DNA of 64,000 nt from CADEDH01 sp965216205 (GCA_965216205.1 OZ244139.1:5704001-5768000), one strand, 5' to 3'; positions 33,458 to 42,466 are shown, counted from the first letter of the stretch. Notes: a model not told the origin generated them from the letters alone. Made by a program: numbers and translations.

Positions 33458-35190
33458 GCCTCCGCCGACTGCTGGCCGACCGGCTCCGCCCCTATCGGGC
33501 CACCCTCGCCCTGATCGTGGCACTCCAGGCGGTGCAGACCGCCGCCACCCTGGCGCTGCCGGCGCTCATCGCCGACCTCATCGACCGCGGTGTCCTCCGT
33601 GGCGACAATGCCTACATCTGGCGCACCGGCGCCATCATGGTCGGCTTCAGCCTCGTCCAGATCGTCTTCGCCGCGGCGGCGGTGTGGTTCGGCGCCAAGG
33701 TGGCCATGGCGTTCGGCCGCGACGTCCGCCGGGATCTGTTCCATCGCGTCACCGACTACTCCGCCCGCGAGGTCGGCCTGTTCGGCGCACCGTCGCTCAT
33801 CACCCGCATCACCAACGACGTGCAGCAGGTGCAGATGCTGGTGGTGATCGGCCTCACGATGATGGTGGCCGCACCGCTCACGTTCGTGATCGGAATCGTC
33901 CTCGCCATCCGGGAGGACGTCGGCCTGTCGGTCGTGCTCGTGTTCGCCCTACCCGGCACCGTGCTCGTCCTGGGTGCGCTCGTCACCCGCATGGTCCCCG
34001 CGTTCCAGCAGATGCAGCTCCGGGTCGATCGGGTCAACGGCGTGCTGCGGGAGCAGATCACCGGAATCCGGGTCGTGCGGGCGTTCGTGCGGGAACCCGA
34101 GGAGTCGTCCCGCTTCGCCGGCGCCAACGGGGCCCTCACCGACACCTCGCTGCGGGCCGGCCGGCTGATGGCCGCCACGTTCCCCACGGTGGGCTTCATC
34201 GTGAACATCTCCAGCCTGGGGGTCCTCTGGATAGGGGCCGATCGGATCGCCGCCGGTCAGCTGCAGGCCGGGTCGCTCGTCGCCTACCTCAGCTACCTCC
34301 TCCAGATCCTGATCGCAGTGGTGATGACCACGTTCATGGTGTCGATGGTGCCACGGGCCGCAGTGGCCGCCGAGCGCATCGTCGAGGTGCTCGACACCGA
34401 GTCGTCGGTGCGGGCGCCGACCGATCCGGTCACCGCCGTGCCCGAGCACGGCACACTCGAGTTCCGGTCGGTCGGGTTCCGCTACCCGGGTGCCGAGCTG
34501 CCGGTCCTCCACGACATCTCGTTCCGGGTCGAGGCGGGGGAGACAACCGCCATCATCGGCAGCACCGGTGCCGGCAAGACCACGCTCGTCAACCTCGTGG
34601 CCCGCCTGTTCGACGCCACCAGCGGGCAGGTGCTGGTCGACGGGGTCGACGTGCGGGAGCTCGAGCCCGACCTGCTGTGGGGCACCGTCGGCTACGTGCC
34701 GCAGAAGGCGTACCTGTTCTCGGGGACGGTGGCCTCGAACCTCCGTTTCGGTCGGCCCGACGCCACCGACGCCGACCTGTGGCAGGCGCTCGAGGTGGCC
34801 CAGGCCTCCGACTTCGTGCTGGCGATGCCCGACGGCCTCGACAGCGAGATCACCCAGGGCGGCACGAACGTCTCGGGCGGTCAACGCCAACGACTGTCGA
34901 TCGCCAGGGCCCTCGTGGCCGAGCCCGAGATCTACGTCTTCGACGACTCGTTCTCCGCCCTCGACCTCAGCACCGACGCCCGACTGCGGGCCGCCCTCGG
35001 CCCCCGCACCGGGGAAGCGGCCGTGCTGATCGTGGCCCAACGGGTGTCGACGATCGTCGACGCCGACCAGATCCTCGTGCTCGAGGACGGCGAGGTCGTC
35101 GGCCGGGGAACCCACGACGAGCTCGTGGCCACCTGCCCCACCTACGCCGAGATCGTCGAGTCCCAGCTCGGCGAGGGCGCCGCAGCATGA
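33454..35190 (+). CDS. ABC exporter subunit 1 (TMD-NBD, degenerate catalytic site)
   Basis: A 578-residue half-transporter with six transmembrane helices followed by an ATPase domain. Walker A is GSTGAGKT and the signature is VSGGQRQR, both canonical. Walker B is VFDDSFSALD: the catalytic Glu is replaced by Asp. Together with the altered signature of subunit 2, this is the asymmetry of heterodimeric exporters such as TM287/288 and TmrAB, with one hydrolysing and one degenerate site. ATGA overlaps join it to the TetR gene before it and to subunit 2 after it. Confidence 0.92.
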   Translation: MSLRRLLADRLRPYRATLALIVALQAVQTAATLALPALIADLIDRGVLRGDNAYIWRTGAIMVGFSLVQIVFAAAAVWFGAKVAMAFGRDVRRDLFHRVTDYSAREVGLFGAPSLITRITNDVQQVQMLVVIGLTMMVAAPLTFVIGIVLAIREDVGLSVVLVFALPGTVLVLGALVTRMVPAFQQMQLRVDRVNGVLREQITGIRVVRAFVREPEESSRFAGANGALTDTSLRAGRLMAATFPTVGFIVNISSLGVLWIGADRIAAGQLQAGSLVAYLSYLLQILIAVVMTTFMVSMVPRAAVAAERIVEVLDTESSVRAPTDPVTAVPEHGTLEFRSVGFRYPGAELPVLHDISFRVEAGETTAIIGSTGAGKTTLVNLVARLFDATSGQVLVDGVDVRELEPDLLWGTVGYVPQKAYLFSGTVASNLRFGRPDATDADLWQALEVAQASDFVLAMPDGLDSEITQGGTNVSGGQRQRLSIARALVAEPEIYVFDDSFSALDLSTDARLRAALGPRTGEAAVLIVAQRVSTIVDADQILVLEDGEVVGRGTHDELVATCPTYAEIVESQLGEGAAA

Positions 35191-37232
35191 GCGGCAACGG
35201 CAACCGCCCGGTCGACCCCGGCGGCAACGGACATCGCAACGGCGGCTCGCCCGCCGACGGCGCCGATGTCACACCCGACGACACCGGCGACGGCACCTCC
35301 GGCGGCGCTGGTCGCGCGGACCAGGCGAACGACGACAACCGGGTGCTGACCACCACCGGTCGGGAGGCCCGGCGGGGCAGTTTCGGCCCCGGCGGCGGGG
35401 CCGGCATGCCCACGGAGAAGAGCGAGAACTTCGGGGTGGTGCTCCGTCGGCTCGGCGCGATCCTCGCCGGCGAGCGGCACCTCCTCGCCCTCGCTTTCGT
35501 GCTGACGGTCGGCAGCGTGGTGCTCGTGGTGCTCGGGCCCCGGCTGCTCGGACAGGCCACCGACATCATCATCGGTGGCGTCACCAGCGCCGACGGGATC
35601 GACTTCGATCGGCTGCAGCGAACGCTGCTCATCGTGGGCGGCGTCTACGTGGCGTCGTGGGTGCTCGGCTACGCCCAGGCCTACATCCTCGCCGGCGTGG
35701 TGCAGCGGGCCATGTACGACCTACGGGAATCGGTCGAGCGGAAGATCAACCGGCTCCCGCTCAGCTATGTCGACCGGCAGGCCCGAGGCGACCTGCTGAG
35801 CCGTGTCACCAACGACATCGACAACCTGGCCCAGAGCCTCCAGCAGACCACGAGCCAGATCATGGTGTCGCTTCTCACCCTGATCGGCGTGGTGGTGATG
35901 ATGGTGGTCATCTCGCCGCTGCTCGCCGTGATCGCGTTGACCACCGTGCCCACCTCGGTGTGGTTGATGAAGCTGATCGGGCAGCGGGCCCGTCCCCGGT
36001 TCCTCGCCCAGTGGCGCCACACCGGCGAGCTCAACGCCCAGGCCGAAGAGGTGTTCACCGGCCACACCGTGGTCAAGAGCTTCGGCCGCCAGCGCGACGT
36101 GGAGGCCCGCTTCCGCGACGACAACGATCAGCTCTACGAGGCCAGTTACACCGCCCAGTTCACCGCCAGCCTCATCCAACCCATGATGGTGTTCATGGGG
36201 AACCTGCAGTTCGTCCTCATCGCCGTCGCCGGCGGACTGCGGATCGCGGCCGGTGCGGTCACCGTCGGCGAGGTCCAGGCCCTCATCCAGTACGCCCGCC
36301 AGTTCGCCCAGCCGTTGACCCACCTGGCGTCGATGACGGCCACCTTCCAGTCGGGCATCGCCTCGCTGGAACGGGTGCTGGAGCTGCTCGACGCCGACGA
36401 GGAGTCGGCCGACGCCCCGGGAGACGACACGGCGGCCGGCATCGCTGCTCCCGCCGCGGCGGCCGCTCGCCCCGACTCGGGTGGCGAGGCGGTCGAGGGC
36501 CGCATCGTGTTCGACGACGTCACCTTCTCCTACGACCCCGACAAGCCGCTGATCGAGGGTCTGAGCGTGGTGGCGGAGCCGGGCCAGACGGTGGCCATCG
36601 TGGGTCCCACCGGCGCCGGCAAGACCACCCTGGTCAACCTGCTCATGCGGTTCTACGACCTCGACGGTGGCAGGATCACGCTCGACGGCCGGGACATCGC
36701 GTCGATGCCCAGACGGCAGCTGCGCTCGAGGATCGGCATGGTCCTCCAGGACACCTGGCTGTTCGGCGGGACGATCCGCGACAACCTCGCCTACGGGCGA
36801 CCGGGCGCCACCGACGACGAGATCCGGGAGGCGGCCCGGATCGCCTACGTGGACCGGTTCGTGCACTCGTTGCCCGACGGCTACGAGACGGTCATCAACG
36901 ACGAGGCCGACAACGTCAGTGCGGGGGAGAAGCAGCTCCTCACGATCGCCCGGGCGTTCCTCGCCGACCCGTCGATCCTCGTGCTGGACGAGGCCACGAG
37001 CTCGGTCGACACCCGCACCGAGGTGCTGATCCAGGAGGCGATGAACGCCCTCCGGGCCCAGCGGACGAGCTTCGTGATCGCCCACCGCCTCTCCACGATC
37101 CGGGGCGCCGATGTGATCCTCGTGATGGACGACGGCAGGATCGTGGAGCAGGGCGACCACGACGAGCTCCTCGCCCTCGGCGGCCACTACGCCAGCCTCT
37201 ACGAGGCACAGTTCGCCGGTCAGGTCACCTGA
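35187..37232 (+). CDS. ABC exporter subunit 2 (TMD-NBD, catalytic Glu, degenerate signature)
   Basis: A 681-residue half-transporter. An unusual hydrophilic N-terminal tail of about 80 residues (Gly/Asn/Asp-rich, then NFGVVLRRLGAIL) precedes six transmembrane helices. Walker A is GPTGAGKT and Walker B, LVLDEATSSVD, has the catalytic Glu, but the signature reads VSAGEKQ instead of LSGGQ. Its NBD therefore supplies the hydrolytic Walker site, paired with subunit 1's intact signature. An Ala-rich linker (about residues 415-440) lies between TMD and NBD. The substrate is unknown. Confidence 0.92.
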   Translation: MSGNGNRPVDPGGNGHRNGGSPADGADVTPDDTGDGTSGGAGRADQANDDNRVLTTTGREARRGSFGPGGGAGMPTEKSENFGVVLRRLGAILAGERHLLALAFVLTVGSVVLVVLGPRLLGQATDIIIGGVTSADGIDFDRLQRTLLIVGGVYVASWVLGYAQAYILAGVVQRAMYDLRESVERKINRLPLSYVDRQARGDLLSRVTNDIDNLAQSLQQTTSQIMVSLLTLIGVVVMMVVISPLLAVIALTTVPTSVWLMKLIGQRARPRFLAQWRHTGELNAQAEEVFTGHTVVKSFGRQRDVEARFRDDNDQLYEASYTAQFTASLIQPMMVFMGNLQFVLIAVAGGLRIAAGAVTVGEVQALIQYARQFAQPLTHLASMTATFQSGIASLERVLELLDADEESADAPGDDTAAGIAAPAAAAARPDSGGEAVEGRIVFDDVTFSYDPDKPLIEGLSVVAEPGQTVAIVGPTGAGKTTLVNLLMRFYDLDGGRITLDGRDIASMPRRQLRSRIGMVLQDTWLFGGTIRDNLAYGRPGATDDEIREAARIAYVDRFVHSLPDGYETVINDEADNVSAGEKQLLTIARAFLADPSILVLDEATSSVDTRTEVLIQEAMNALRAQRTSFVIAHRLSTIRGADVILVMDDGRIVEQGDHDELLALGGHYASLYEAQFAGQVT

Positions 37233-37243
37233 CGGCTCCCGCG

Positions 37244-37249
37244 TACACT
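37244..37249 (+). promoter_or_regulatory. -10 element, leaderless start of the antiporter regulator gene
   Basis: TACACT lies 6 nt before the ATG at 37256. Confidence 0.5.
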
Positions 37250-37255
37250 GGACGG

Positions 37256-37738
37256 ATGTCAGTGGTGCGCGAGACCAAGCTGCCGGGCGTGGGCGTCCGG
37301 CACGAGTTCACAACCGGGGAGGGCAACGACATGGCGGTCATCGTCCACCACGATGGCCGGCGGGAGATCATGGCCTACGACGGCGACGACCCCGACGCCT
37401 GCACCACCCTGGTGAGCCTGTCCGAGCCCGATACGCAGGTCCTGGCCGAGATCCTCGGCGTCAGTCCCGTGATCGAGGCCGTCACCGAGATCCGCCAGGA
37501 GATCGAGGGTCTGGCGATCGAGTGGTTCACCCTGCCGGACGGCTCGGAGCTCGCCGGCGTCTCGATCGGGACCGGCGAGTTTCGCTCGAGGACCGGGGCG
37601 TCGATCGTGGCCGTCATGCGGGACGACTCCGCCATTCCCGCCCCCGGGCCCGAGTTCACCCTCGCCGCCGGCGACGTGTTGGTGGCGGTGGGAACCCACG
37701 ACGGCCTCCACCAGCTCCGCTCGCTACTCGGAGACTGA
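37256..37738 (+). CDS. KhtT-like regulatory subunit of a K+/H+ antiporter (TrkA-C domain)
   Basis: A 160-residue protein. KLPGVGVRHEFTTGEGNDMAV is the KhtT N-terminal domain and the C-terminal half is an RCK_C/TrkA-C domain (LPDGSELAGVSIGTGEFRSRTGASIVAV, about 100-127; AAGDVLVAVGTHDGLHQL). Bacillus KhtT binds cyclic-di-AMP and pH-senses to control KhtU. The antiporter gene follows after about 57 nt. Confidence 0.9.
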   Translation: MSVVRETKLPGVGVRHEFTTGEGNDMAVIVHHDGRREIMAYDGDDPDACTTLVSLSEPDTQVLAEILGVSPVIEAVTEIRQEIEGLAIEWFTLPDGSELAGVSIGTGEFRSRTGASIVAVMRDDSAIPAPGPEFTLAAGDVLVAVGTHDGLHQLRSLLGD

Positions 37739-37795
37739 GCGACCGATGCGCCGCCTGCCCTCGAGGGCGTTGCTGTCGTCGCCGCTGGCTCGGCC

Positions 37796-39064
37796 GTGAT
37801 CGTCGCCGCGGGATCCGCCGAAACCGCACTGGCGTTCTTGGAAGTGGGAGCACTCGTCTTCGGGCTGGGCCTGCTCGCTCGGTTGGCGAGCCGGCTCGGC
37901 ATGACGGCGGTGCCGCTGTACCTCATCGCCGGGTTGGCGCTGGGCGAGGGCGGGTTGGTCAGACTCGACGTGAGCGAGGACTTCGTGTCGTTGGCCGCAG
38001 AGATCGGGGTGCTCCTGCTCCTGTTCACGCTGGGCCTCGAGTACAGCGACGAGGAGTTGCGCTCCGGGCTCCGCACCGGTCTGTCGACCGGCGTGGTGGA
38101 CATGGTCCTCAACGCCGGTAGCGGGATCATGATCGGGCTGCTGCTCGGGTGGTCGCCGCTCGCCGCGGTGGTGCTCGGCGGGGTCACGTGGGTGTCGTCG
38201 TCGGGCGTGATCTCCAAGGTGCTCGACGACCTCGGCCGGCTCGGCAACCGGGAGACACCGGTGGTCCTCAATCTGCTGGTGATCGAGGACCTGGCGATGG
38301 CGATCTACCTGCCGGTCGTGGCGGCACTCGTCGTCGGGGGGACCGTGTCGGAGACGATCACCAGCGTCGCGGTGGCGCTCCTGGTCGTGGCGGTGATCCT
38401 GCTCCTCGCGCTCCGCTACGGCAGGGAGCTGAGCGATCGGCTCCTCACGCCCTCGAACGAGTCGCTGTTGCTGGCGGCGTTCGGCCTCGTGCTCCTCGTC
38501 GCCGGCGGGGCCCAGCTGTTCGACGTATCGGGAGCGATCGGGGCGTTTCTCGTTGGCCTCGCCCTCTCCGGTCGGGCCGAGGAGCGGGTGATGGAGCTCA
38601 TCACCCCGCTGCGGGACCTGTTCGCCGCCACGTTCTTCGTGTTCTTCTCGTTCCAGATCGATCCCGCCGATCTCGTCGCCACGGCCGGATGGGCCGTGGC
38701 GCTCGCCGTGCTCTCGGCGTTGGCCAAGGTCGTGACCGGCTGGTACGGGGCGGGGCGCCGTGGGGTCGGTGGCCGCGGTCGACTCCGGGCCGGCACGGTG
38801 CTGATCGCTCGGGGCGAGTTCTCGATCGTGATCGCCGCGCTTGGCGCCGGTCTCGCCGAGGGGCCACAGCTCGGGGCGTTGGCCGCCGGCTACGTGCTGT
38901 TGACTGCGGTGTTGGGTCCGCTCACGACGCGGTTCTCCGACCAGATCCACCAGCTGGTAGCCAGTCGGCGACCGCCGGCCGAACCGAGGGGACCGGAGAG
39001 CGACCGTCCGGGTCGTCCCGATCGTCCCGACCGGGCGGTCAGTACCCCCGCTCCCAGTCGATGA
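37796..39064 (+). CDS. Monovalent cation:proton antiporter (CPA2, KhtU/KefB-like)
   Basis: A 422-residue membrane protein with a GTG start and about 12 transmembrane helices. FLEVGALVFGLGLLARLASRLGM, at about positions 14-36, is the first helix; LLLLFTLGLEYSDEEL and LNLLVIEDLAMAIYLPV include the conserved acidic residues of CPA2 exchangers. No cytosolic NAD-binding (RCK_N) domain is attached; regulation is by the KhtT-like protein. It likely exports K+ in exchange for protons. The tail is Pro/Arg/Asp-rich. It overlaps the convergent dehydrogenase gene by 26 nt. Confidence 0.9.
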   Translation: MIVAAGSAETALAFLEVGALVFGLGLLARLASRLGMTAVPLYLIAGLALGEGGLVRLDVSEDFVSLAAEIGVLLLLFTLGLEYSDEELRSGLRTGLSTGVVDMVLNAGSGIMIGLLLGWSPLAAVVLGGVTWVSSSGVISKVLDDLGRLGNRETPVVLNLLVIEDLAMAIYLPVVAALVVGGTVSETITSVAVALLVVAVILLLALRYGRELSDRLLTPSNESLLLAAFGLVLLVAGGAQLFDVSGAIGAFLVGLALSGRAEERVMELITPLRDLFAATFFVFFSFQIDPADLVATAGWAVALAVLSALAKVVTGWYGAGRRGVGGRGRLRAGTVLIARGEFSIVIAALGAGLAEGPQLGALAAGYVLLTAVLGPLTTRFSDQIHQLVASRRPPAEPRGPESDRPGRPDRPDRAVSTPAPSR

Positions 39065-40082
39065 GGTTGTCCAGTGGTCGGCCCTCGAGCAGCGCCGCCA
39101 GGTTCTCGCAGAACAGCTCGACCGGTCGGCCAGAGCGCACCTCGGCCCCGGCGGAGGTGTGGGGGGTGAGCAGCACCTTGGGGTCAGGCCACAGGTCGGC
39201 CGGCGGGGTGCGGTCGAACTCGCCGGTGTAGACGTCGAGCGAAGCCCCTCGCATCCTGTCGAGCCCGGCGACGAGTGCGTCCGTGTCGACGATCTCCCCT
39301 CTGGCCACGTTCACCAGCACGGCATCGTCGGGCATGGTCGCCAGCTCGGGGGCGCCGATCAGCCCGTCGGTGTCGGGCGTCCACTGGCAGCACACGGCGA
39401 CGAACCGGCTCTCGGCGAGGAGGCTGTGGAGCTCCTCGGGGCCGCCGACGTGGTCGAACCCCACCGGCGGGCCGGCGGTGGGCGTCCGGCGGGTGCCGAC
39501 CACCCGCATGCCCAGCCCGGCCGCCAGCCGACCGACCTCGGCGCCGATGCCGCCGGCGCCGACCACACAGGCGGTCTGGCCGGCCAGCAGGGTCGGCCGA
39601 TAGGCGGGGCGGTGGAGCGCACCCCGCTGTCGGTCGTGGTCGGCCCGGTGCAGGTCGCGGGCGAAGTAGAGGAACGAGGCGATCACGTACTCGGCGATGG
39701 CGAGCGTGTTGTTGAGCCCGCGAGACGTGGTGACTGGCACGTCGCTACCCCACAGGTCGCAACGGCGGAGGTTGCTGGCCCCGGCCGGGGTCTGGTGCAC
39801 CCACCGAAGGCGGGGGCTGCGGGCCCGCAGGTCGACCGGTACCGGGAACCCGGTGAGGATCACGTCGGCGGTCGCCAGGAGGGCATCGCGCTCGTCTCGA
39901 CTGCCGGACCCGGTCGAGCCCGCCGGGAGGTACAGGTCGGCGGTGTGGTCACCCCAGGTGTCGCGGAGCTCACCGTCGAACCAGCCGTCGGCGACCGTCA
40001 CCCGCACCGACGGGTCCACCGCCTCGATCCTCCGCCGAGCCTCCGCCGACAGCCGCACCAACGACACCACATCGAGCGACAT
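39039..40082 (-). CDS. D-2-hydroxyacid dehydrogenase family protein
   Basis: A 347-residue protein starting at the ATG at 40082 (MSLDVVSLV). The NAD(P)-binding motif is VVGAGGIGAEVGRLAAGLG, the catalytic Arg lies in VLVNVARGEIVDTDAL, and the His of the catalytic pair is in LLTPHTSAG. Members reduce 2-oxo acids or oxidise D-2-hydroxy acids. Its 3' end overlaps the antiporter gene by 26 nt on the opposite strand. The 28-bp repeat copy B lies 2 nt upstream of its start codon. Confidence 0.87.
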   Translation of the reverse strand: MSLDVVSLVRLSAEARRRIEAVDPSVRVTVADGWFDGELRDTWGDHTADLYLPAGSTGSGSRDERDALLATADVILTGFPVPVDLRARSPRLRWVHQTPAGASNLRRCDLWGSDVPVTTSRGLNNTLAIAEYVIASFLYFARDLHRADHDRQRGALHRPAYRPTLLAGQTACVVGAGGIGAEVGRLAAGLGMRVVGTRRTPTAGPPVGFDHVGGPEELHSLLAESRFVAVCCQWTPDTDGLIGAPELATMPDDAVLVNVARGEIVDTDALVAGLDRMRGASLDVYTGEFDRTPPADLWPDPKVLLTPHTSAGAEVRSGRPVELFCENLAALLEGRPLDNLIDWERGY

Positions 40083-40084
40083 CA

Positions 40085-40112
40085 GCACACCGGTGCCAGA
40101 CACATCGTGCGG
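40085..40112 (+). repeat. 28-bp dispersed intergenic repeat, copy B
   Basis: It differs from copies A and C by one base each. It lies 2 bp upstream of the D-2-hydroxyacid dehydrogenase start, in the opposite orientation to that gene, and 40 bp beyond the stop of the EthD gene. The flanking sequence is not conserved with the other copies, so the unit is about 28-30 bp. Confidence 0.8.
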
Positions 40113-40152
40113 AGGTGAACCGTGGTGCTGTCGCCGGCGTCGTCGTCGGTCA

Positions 40153-40821
40153 TCACTCGACGACGACGTGCTCGGTGGTCAGGATCACCGGCGGCACACC
40201 GTCGAGGAAGTTGGGCTCGTCGGCCCGGGTCGCCGCGTACTCCGGGCTCGCCGCCGAGGCTCGCAGCGCATCGAGATCGGCCCACCAGGTGATGGCGACC
40301 CCGTCGAACGGTGGGGGCTCGGGCCGGGCATAGGCGCCCATGCGGACGTGGCTCTGCACATAGCGGCTGAGGGTGGGGATGCTCGCCGCGATCGGGCCGT
40401 GGACCTCCCGCCAGTAGCGATGTCCCTCCTCCGGCCCGAGGGCGGGGGACAGGTGGAGGAACTCGATGTTCTTCAGCCCGCCGTCGGGCGCGGGGTCGTC
40501 CTTGATGACCGTGTCGTCGACCACCAGCTCCACCAACGTGTCGGTGTCGATGAAGTTCGGCTCGTCGGCCTTGGCCGCAGCGAACTCGGGTGTGGTCGCG
40601 ATCGCAGCGAGGGCGTCCTTGTCGTCGAACCACAGCTCGGCGACACCGTCGAAAGGCACGGCGCGGTCGCGGTAGCCGCCGAGGCGGGTGTGGCTCTGTA
40701 CGTAGCGCCGAAGCCCGGGGAGCCCGGCCACGATCGGCCCGTGGGTGTTGCGCCAGTGATCCTGAAACGCCTCCACCTCCATCCCGGCCCGCCGCTTCAC
40801 GATCTCCAAGACCTTTATCAT
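40153..40821 (-). CDS. Double EthD-domain (dimeric ferredoxin-like barrel) protein
   Basis: A 222-residue protein starting at the ATG at 40821 after GGAGGA. Two EthD-type repeats are obvious: FQDHWRNTHGPIVAGLPGLRRYVQSH and YWREVHGPIAASIPTLSRYVQSHV (each quoted only as its start; about residues 19 and 135), each followed by FDGVAELWF or FDGVAITWW. EthD domains bind or degrade hydrophobic compounds; EthD itself is required for ether degradation. It lies between the dehydrogenase and the SDR gene, 15 nt downstream of the SDR stop, so all are probably one operon. Confidence 0.88.
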   Translation of the reverse strand: MIKVLEIVKRRAGMEVEAFQDHWRNTHGPIVAGLPGLRRYVQSHTRLGGYRDRAVPFDGVAELWFDDKDALAAIATTPEFAAAKADEPNFIDTDTLVELVVDDTVIKDDPAPDGGLKNIEFLHLSPALGPEEGHRYWREVHGPIAASIPTLSRYVQSHVRMGAYARPEPPPFDGVAITWWADLDALRASAASPEYAATRADEPNFLDGVPPVILTTEHVVVE

Positions 40822-40848
40822 CGCTTCCTCCACATCAGCGTGCTGAGG

Positions 40849-41700
40849 TCATTGGCCGAGACGTCGGACCGAGGGTGGGACGCCGTCCTCGGCGATCGCC
40901 CGGGCCCGGTCGACGATGAACTGGGGCGACTCGGGGTGGGTGAAGATCCAGAGTCGCCCGGCCCGGATCCCGTCCACCACGGCGTCGGCGGCGACGGCGG
41001 GCTCGATGCCGCCGTCGACACCGGCGGTCAGGAACTCGGCCGATTTCGCCGCCGCCTGGCTCCCGGCGGTGACCCAGCCCCCCATGCCCTCGGGCTGGTT
41101 CCGGTCGGATCGGGCGATGCCGGTGCGGACGAACGCCGGGCACAGCACCGACACCCCCACGTTCGACCCGGTCATCTGCGCCTCGTGCCACAGGCTCTCG
41201 CTGAGGCCGACCACGGCGAACTTCGTGGCGAAGTAGGGCGCCATCATCGGCCCGCCGTTCATGCCCGCCATCGACGCGGTGTTCACCACATGGGCCGCCT
41301 CGCCGTGGGCCTTCATCCGGGGCAGGAACTCCCGACACCCGGCGATCACGGCGAGGAGGTTGACCTGCAGCACCCAGTCCCACTGGGCGTCGGTCTGCTC
41401 GTCGGCCAGCCCCGTCGTGGTGACCCCGGCGTTGTTGTGCAGCACGTGGACCGCGCCGAAGCGGGCCTCGGCGGCATCGGCGAGCGCCGTGATCTGGGCC
41501 CGGTCCGTCACGTCGGTGGCCACCGTCTCCACCGGGATGCCGGCGTTGTCGAGCTCGGTGTGGGCCCGGTCGAGGGCGTCGGCCTCGACGTCGCCGATGA
41601 CCACGTTCGCCCCCTCCCGCCCGAGGCGATGGGCGACCGCCAGGCCGATGCCCGACGCCCCGCCGGTGATCACCGCTGTCTTCCCCTGGAAGTCGTCCAT
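40849..41700 (-). CDS. Short-chain dehydrogenase/reductase
   Basis: A 283-residue SDR. The cofactor motif is TGGASGIG, NNAG follows in LHNNAGVTT, the catalytic Ser lies in VVNTASMAG and the YxxxK pair is YFATK. GDVEADAL suggests NAD preference through its Asp at the end of the second strand. The 28-bp repeat copy C lies 34-61 nt upstream of its start, followed directly by TATGGC, a possible -10. Likely a hydroxyl-group oxidation in the same pathway as the EthD and D-2-hydroxyacid dehydrogenase genes. Confidence 0.9.
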   Translation of the reverse strand: MDDFQGKTAVITGGASGIGLAVAHRLGREGANVVIGDVEADALDRAHTELDNAGIPVETVATDVTDRAQITALADAAEARFGAVHVLHNNAGVTTTGLADEQTDAQWDWVLQVNLLAVIAGCREFLPRMKAHGEAAHVVNTASMAGMNGGPMMAPYFATKFAVVGLSESLWHEAQMTGSNVGVSVLCPAFVRTGIARSDRNQPEGMGGWVTAGSQAAAKSAEFLTAGVDGGIEPAVAADAVVDGIRAGRLWIFTHPESPQFIVDRARAIAEDGVPPSVRRLGQ

Positions 41701-41733
41701 GCCTCACGCTCACCGGTCGTCGATCTGCCATAC

Positions 41734-41761
41734 CCGCACGATGTGTCTGGCACCGGCGTGC
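41734..41761 (-). repeat. 28-bp dispersed intergenic repeat, copy C
   Basis: Read on the minus strand it matches copy B at 27 of 28 positions. It is oriented toward the SDR gene and ends one base group before TATGGC, a possible -10 element. This places it over the -35 region, as expected for an activator or repressor site. Confidence 0.8.
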
Positions 41762-41820
41762 GCTGGTCGGCACGAGCAGCATGGTCCGACCAGACCGTCG
41801 GATGCGAGTCGATGGCGGTT

Positions 41821-41826
41821 TACCGT
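41821..41826 (+). promoter_or_regulatory. -10 element, leaderless start of the 41833 gene
   Basis: TACCGT lies 6 nt before the ATG at 41833 and inside the codons of the alternative longer start (41812), which it therefore argues against. Confidence 0.5.
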
Positions 41827-41832
41827 GTCGCC

Positions 41833-42453
41833 ATGGGATCGATCGGCGGCGCCGAACCGACGAGGACGCGGGTCGAGGTGCGGGGAACGATCAGCGCGGC
41901 CGGGTTCGCGTCGGGTGACCGCTTCGTGATCGGCTGCTGGCCGACGTCGCCGATCGGGCCGATGGCCGACGTGATGTGGGCGACCGCCGACGATCGCCGG
42001 GTGCTGCTCGCCCCCACCGACGCCGTCGCCGACTTCGTCACCGCCATCTACCGTTTCGATGACGTGCAAGTCGGGCCGCTCCACGTGGAGTCCGACGGGC
42101 GCCGCACCGTCGCCGTCGCCGACCGGATCGGTCTCGAGCTGGAGCTGGTCGGCGGCCGGAAGCGGCCGATCCCGCTGCCACGGCCGCTCGCCGTCACCCG
42201 CTGGATCGAAGGACCGATCGCTCGGCGGCTGATGGGCGTGCAGACCTTCGGCCTGAGCCCCACGGGCGCCCGCGAGTGGTACCAGAGCACCGGCTGGCGG
42301 TGGGTCGAGTCTGGTTCCGCCAGCCTCGGCGGACAACCTCTGGGTGCGCCCGGTCCGGTGGACCGCCCGGTGCGGGTCGGTTTCAGTGAGCCGCCCCGTC
42401 GCCCGTCGATCGTGACGGTGAAGGTCACCATCGACCTGCCATCCAGTATATGA
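41833..42453 (+). CDS. Conserved actinobacterial protein of unknown function
   Basis: A 206-residue protein. Segments such as AAGFASGDRFVIGCWPTSPIGPMADVMWA (quoted only as its region, about residues 20-48), FGLSPTGAREWYQ and FSEPPRRPSIVTVKV match a well-conserved actinobacterial family that I know only as hypothetical. There is no signal peptide or transmembrane segment. The beta-rich pattern suggests a globular cytoplasmic protein. It has its own leaderless promoter and no operon partners. Confidence 0.75.
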   Translation: MGSIGGAEPTRTRVEVRGTISAAGFASGDRFVIGCWPTSPIGPMADVMWATADDRRVLLAPTDAVADFVTAIYRFDDVQVGPLHVESDGRRTVAVADRIGLELELVGGRKRPIPLPRPLAVTRWIEGPIARRLMGVQTFGLSPTGAREWYQSTGWRWVESGSASLGGQPLGAPGPVDRPVRVGFSEPPRRPSIVTVKVTIDLPSSI

Positions 42454-42466
42454 ACGGACATTCGGT

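Noticed and set aside
39697..41832. Long N-terminal extension of the 41833 gene
   Set aside because: It is antisense to the dehydrogenase, EthD and SDR genes, and a -10 element lies directly before 41833.
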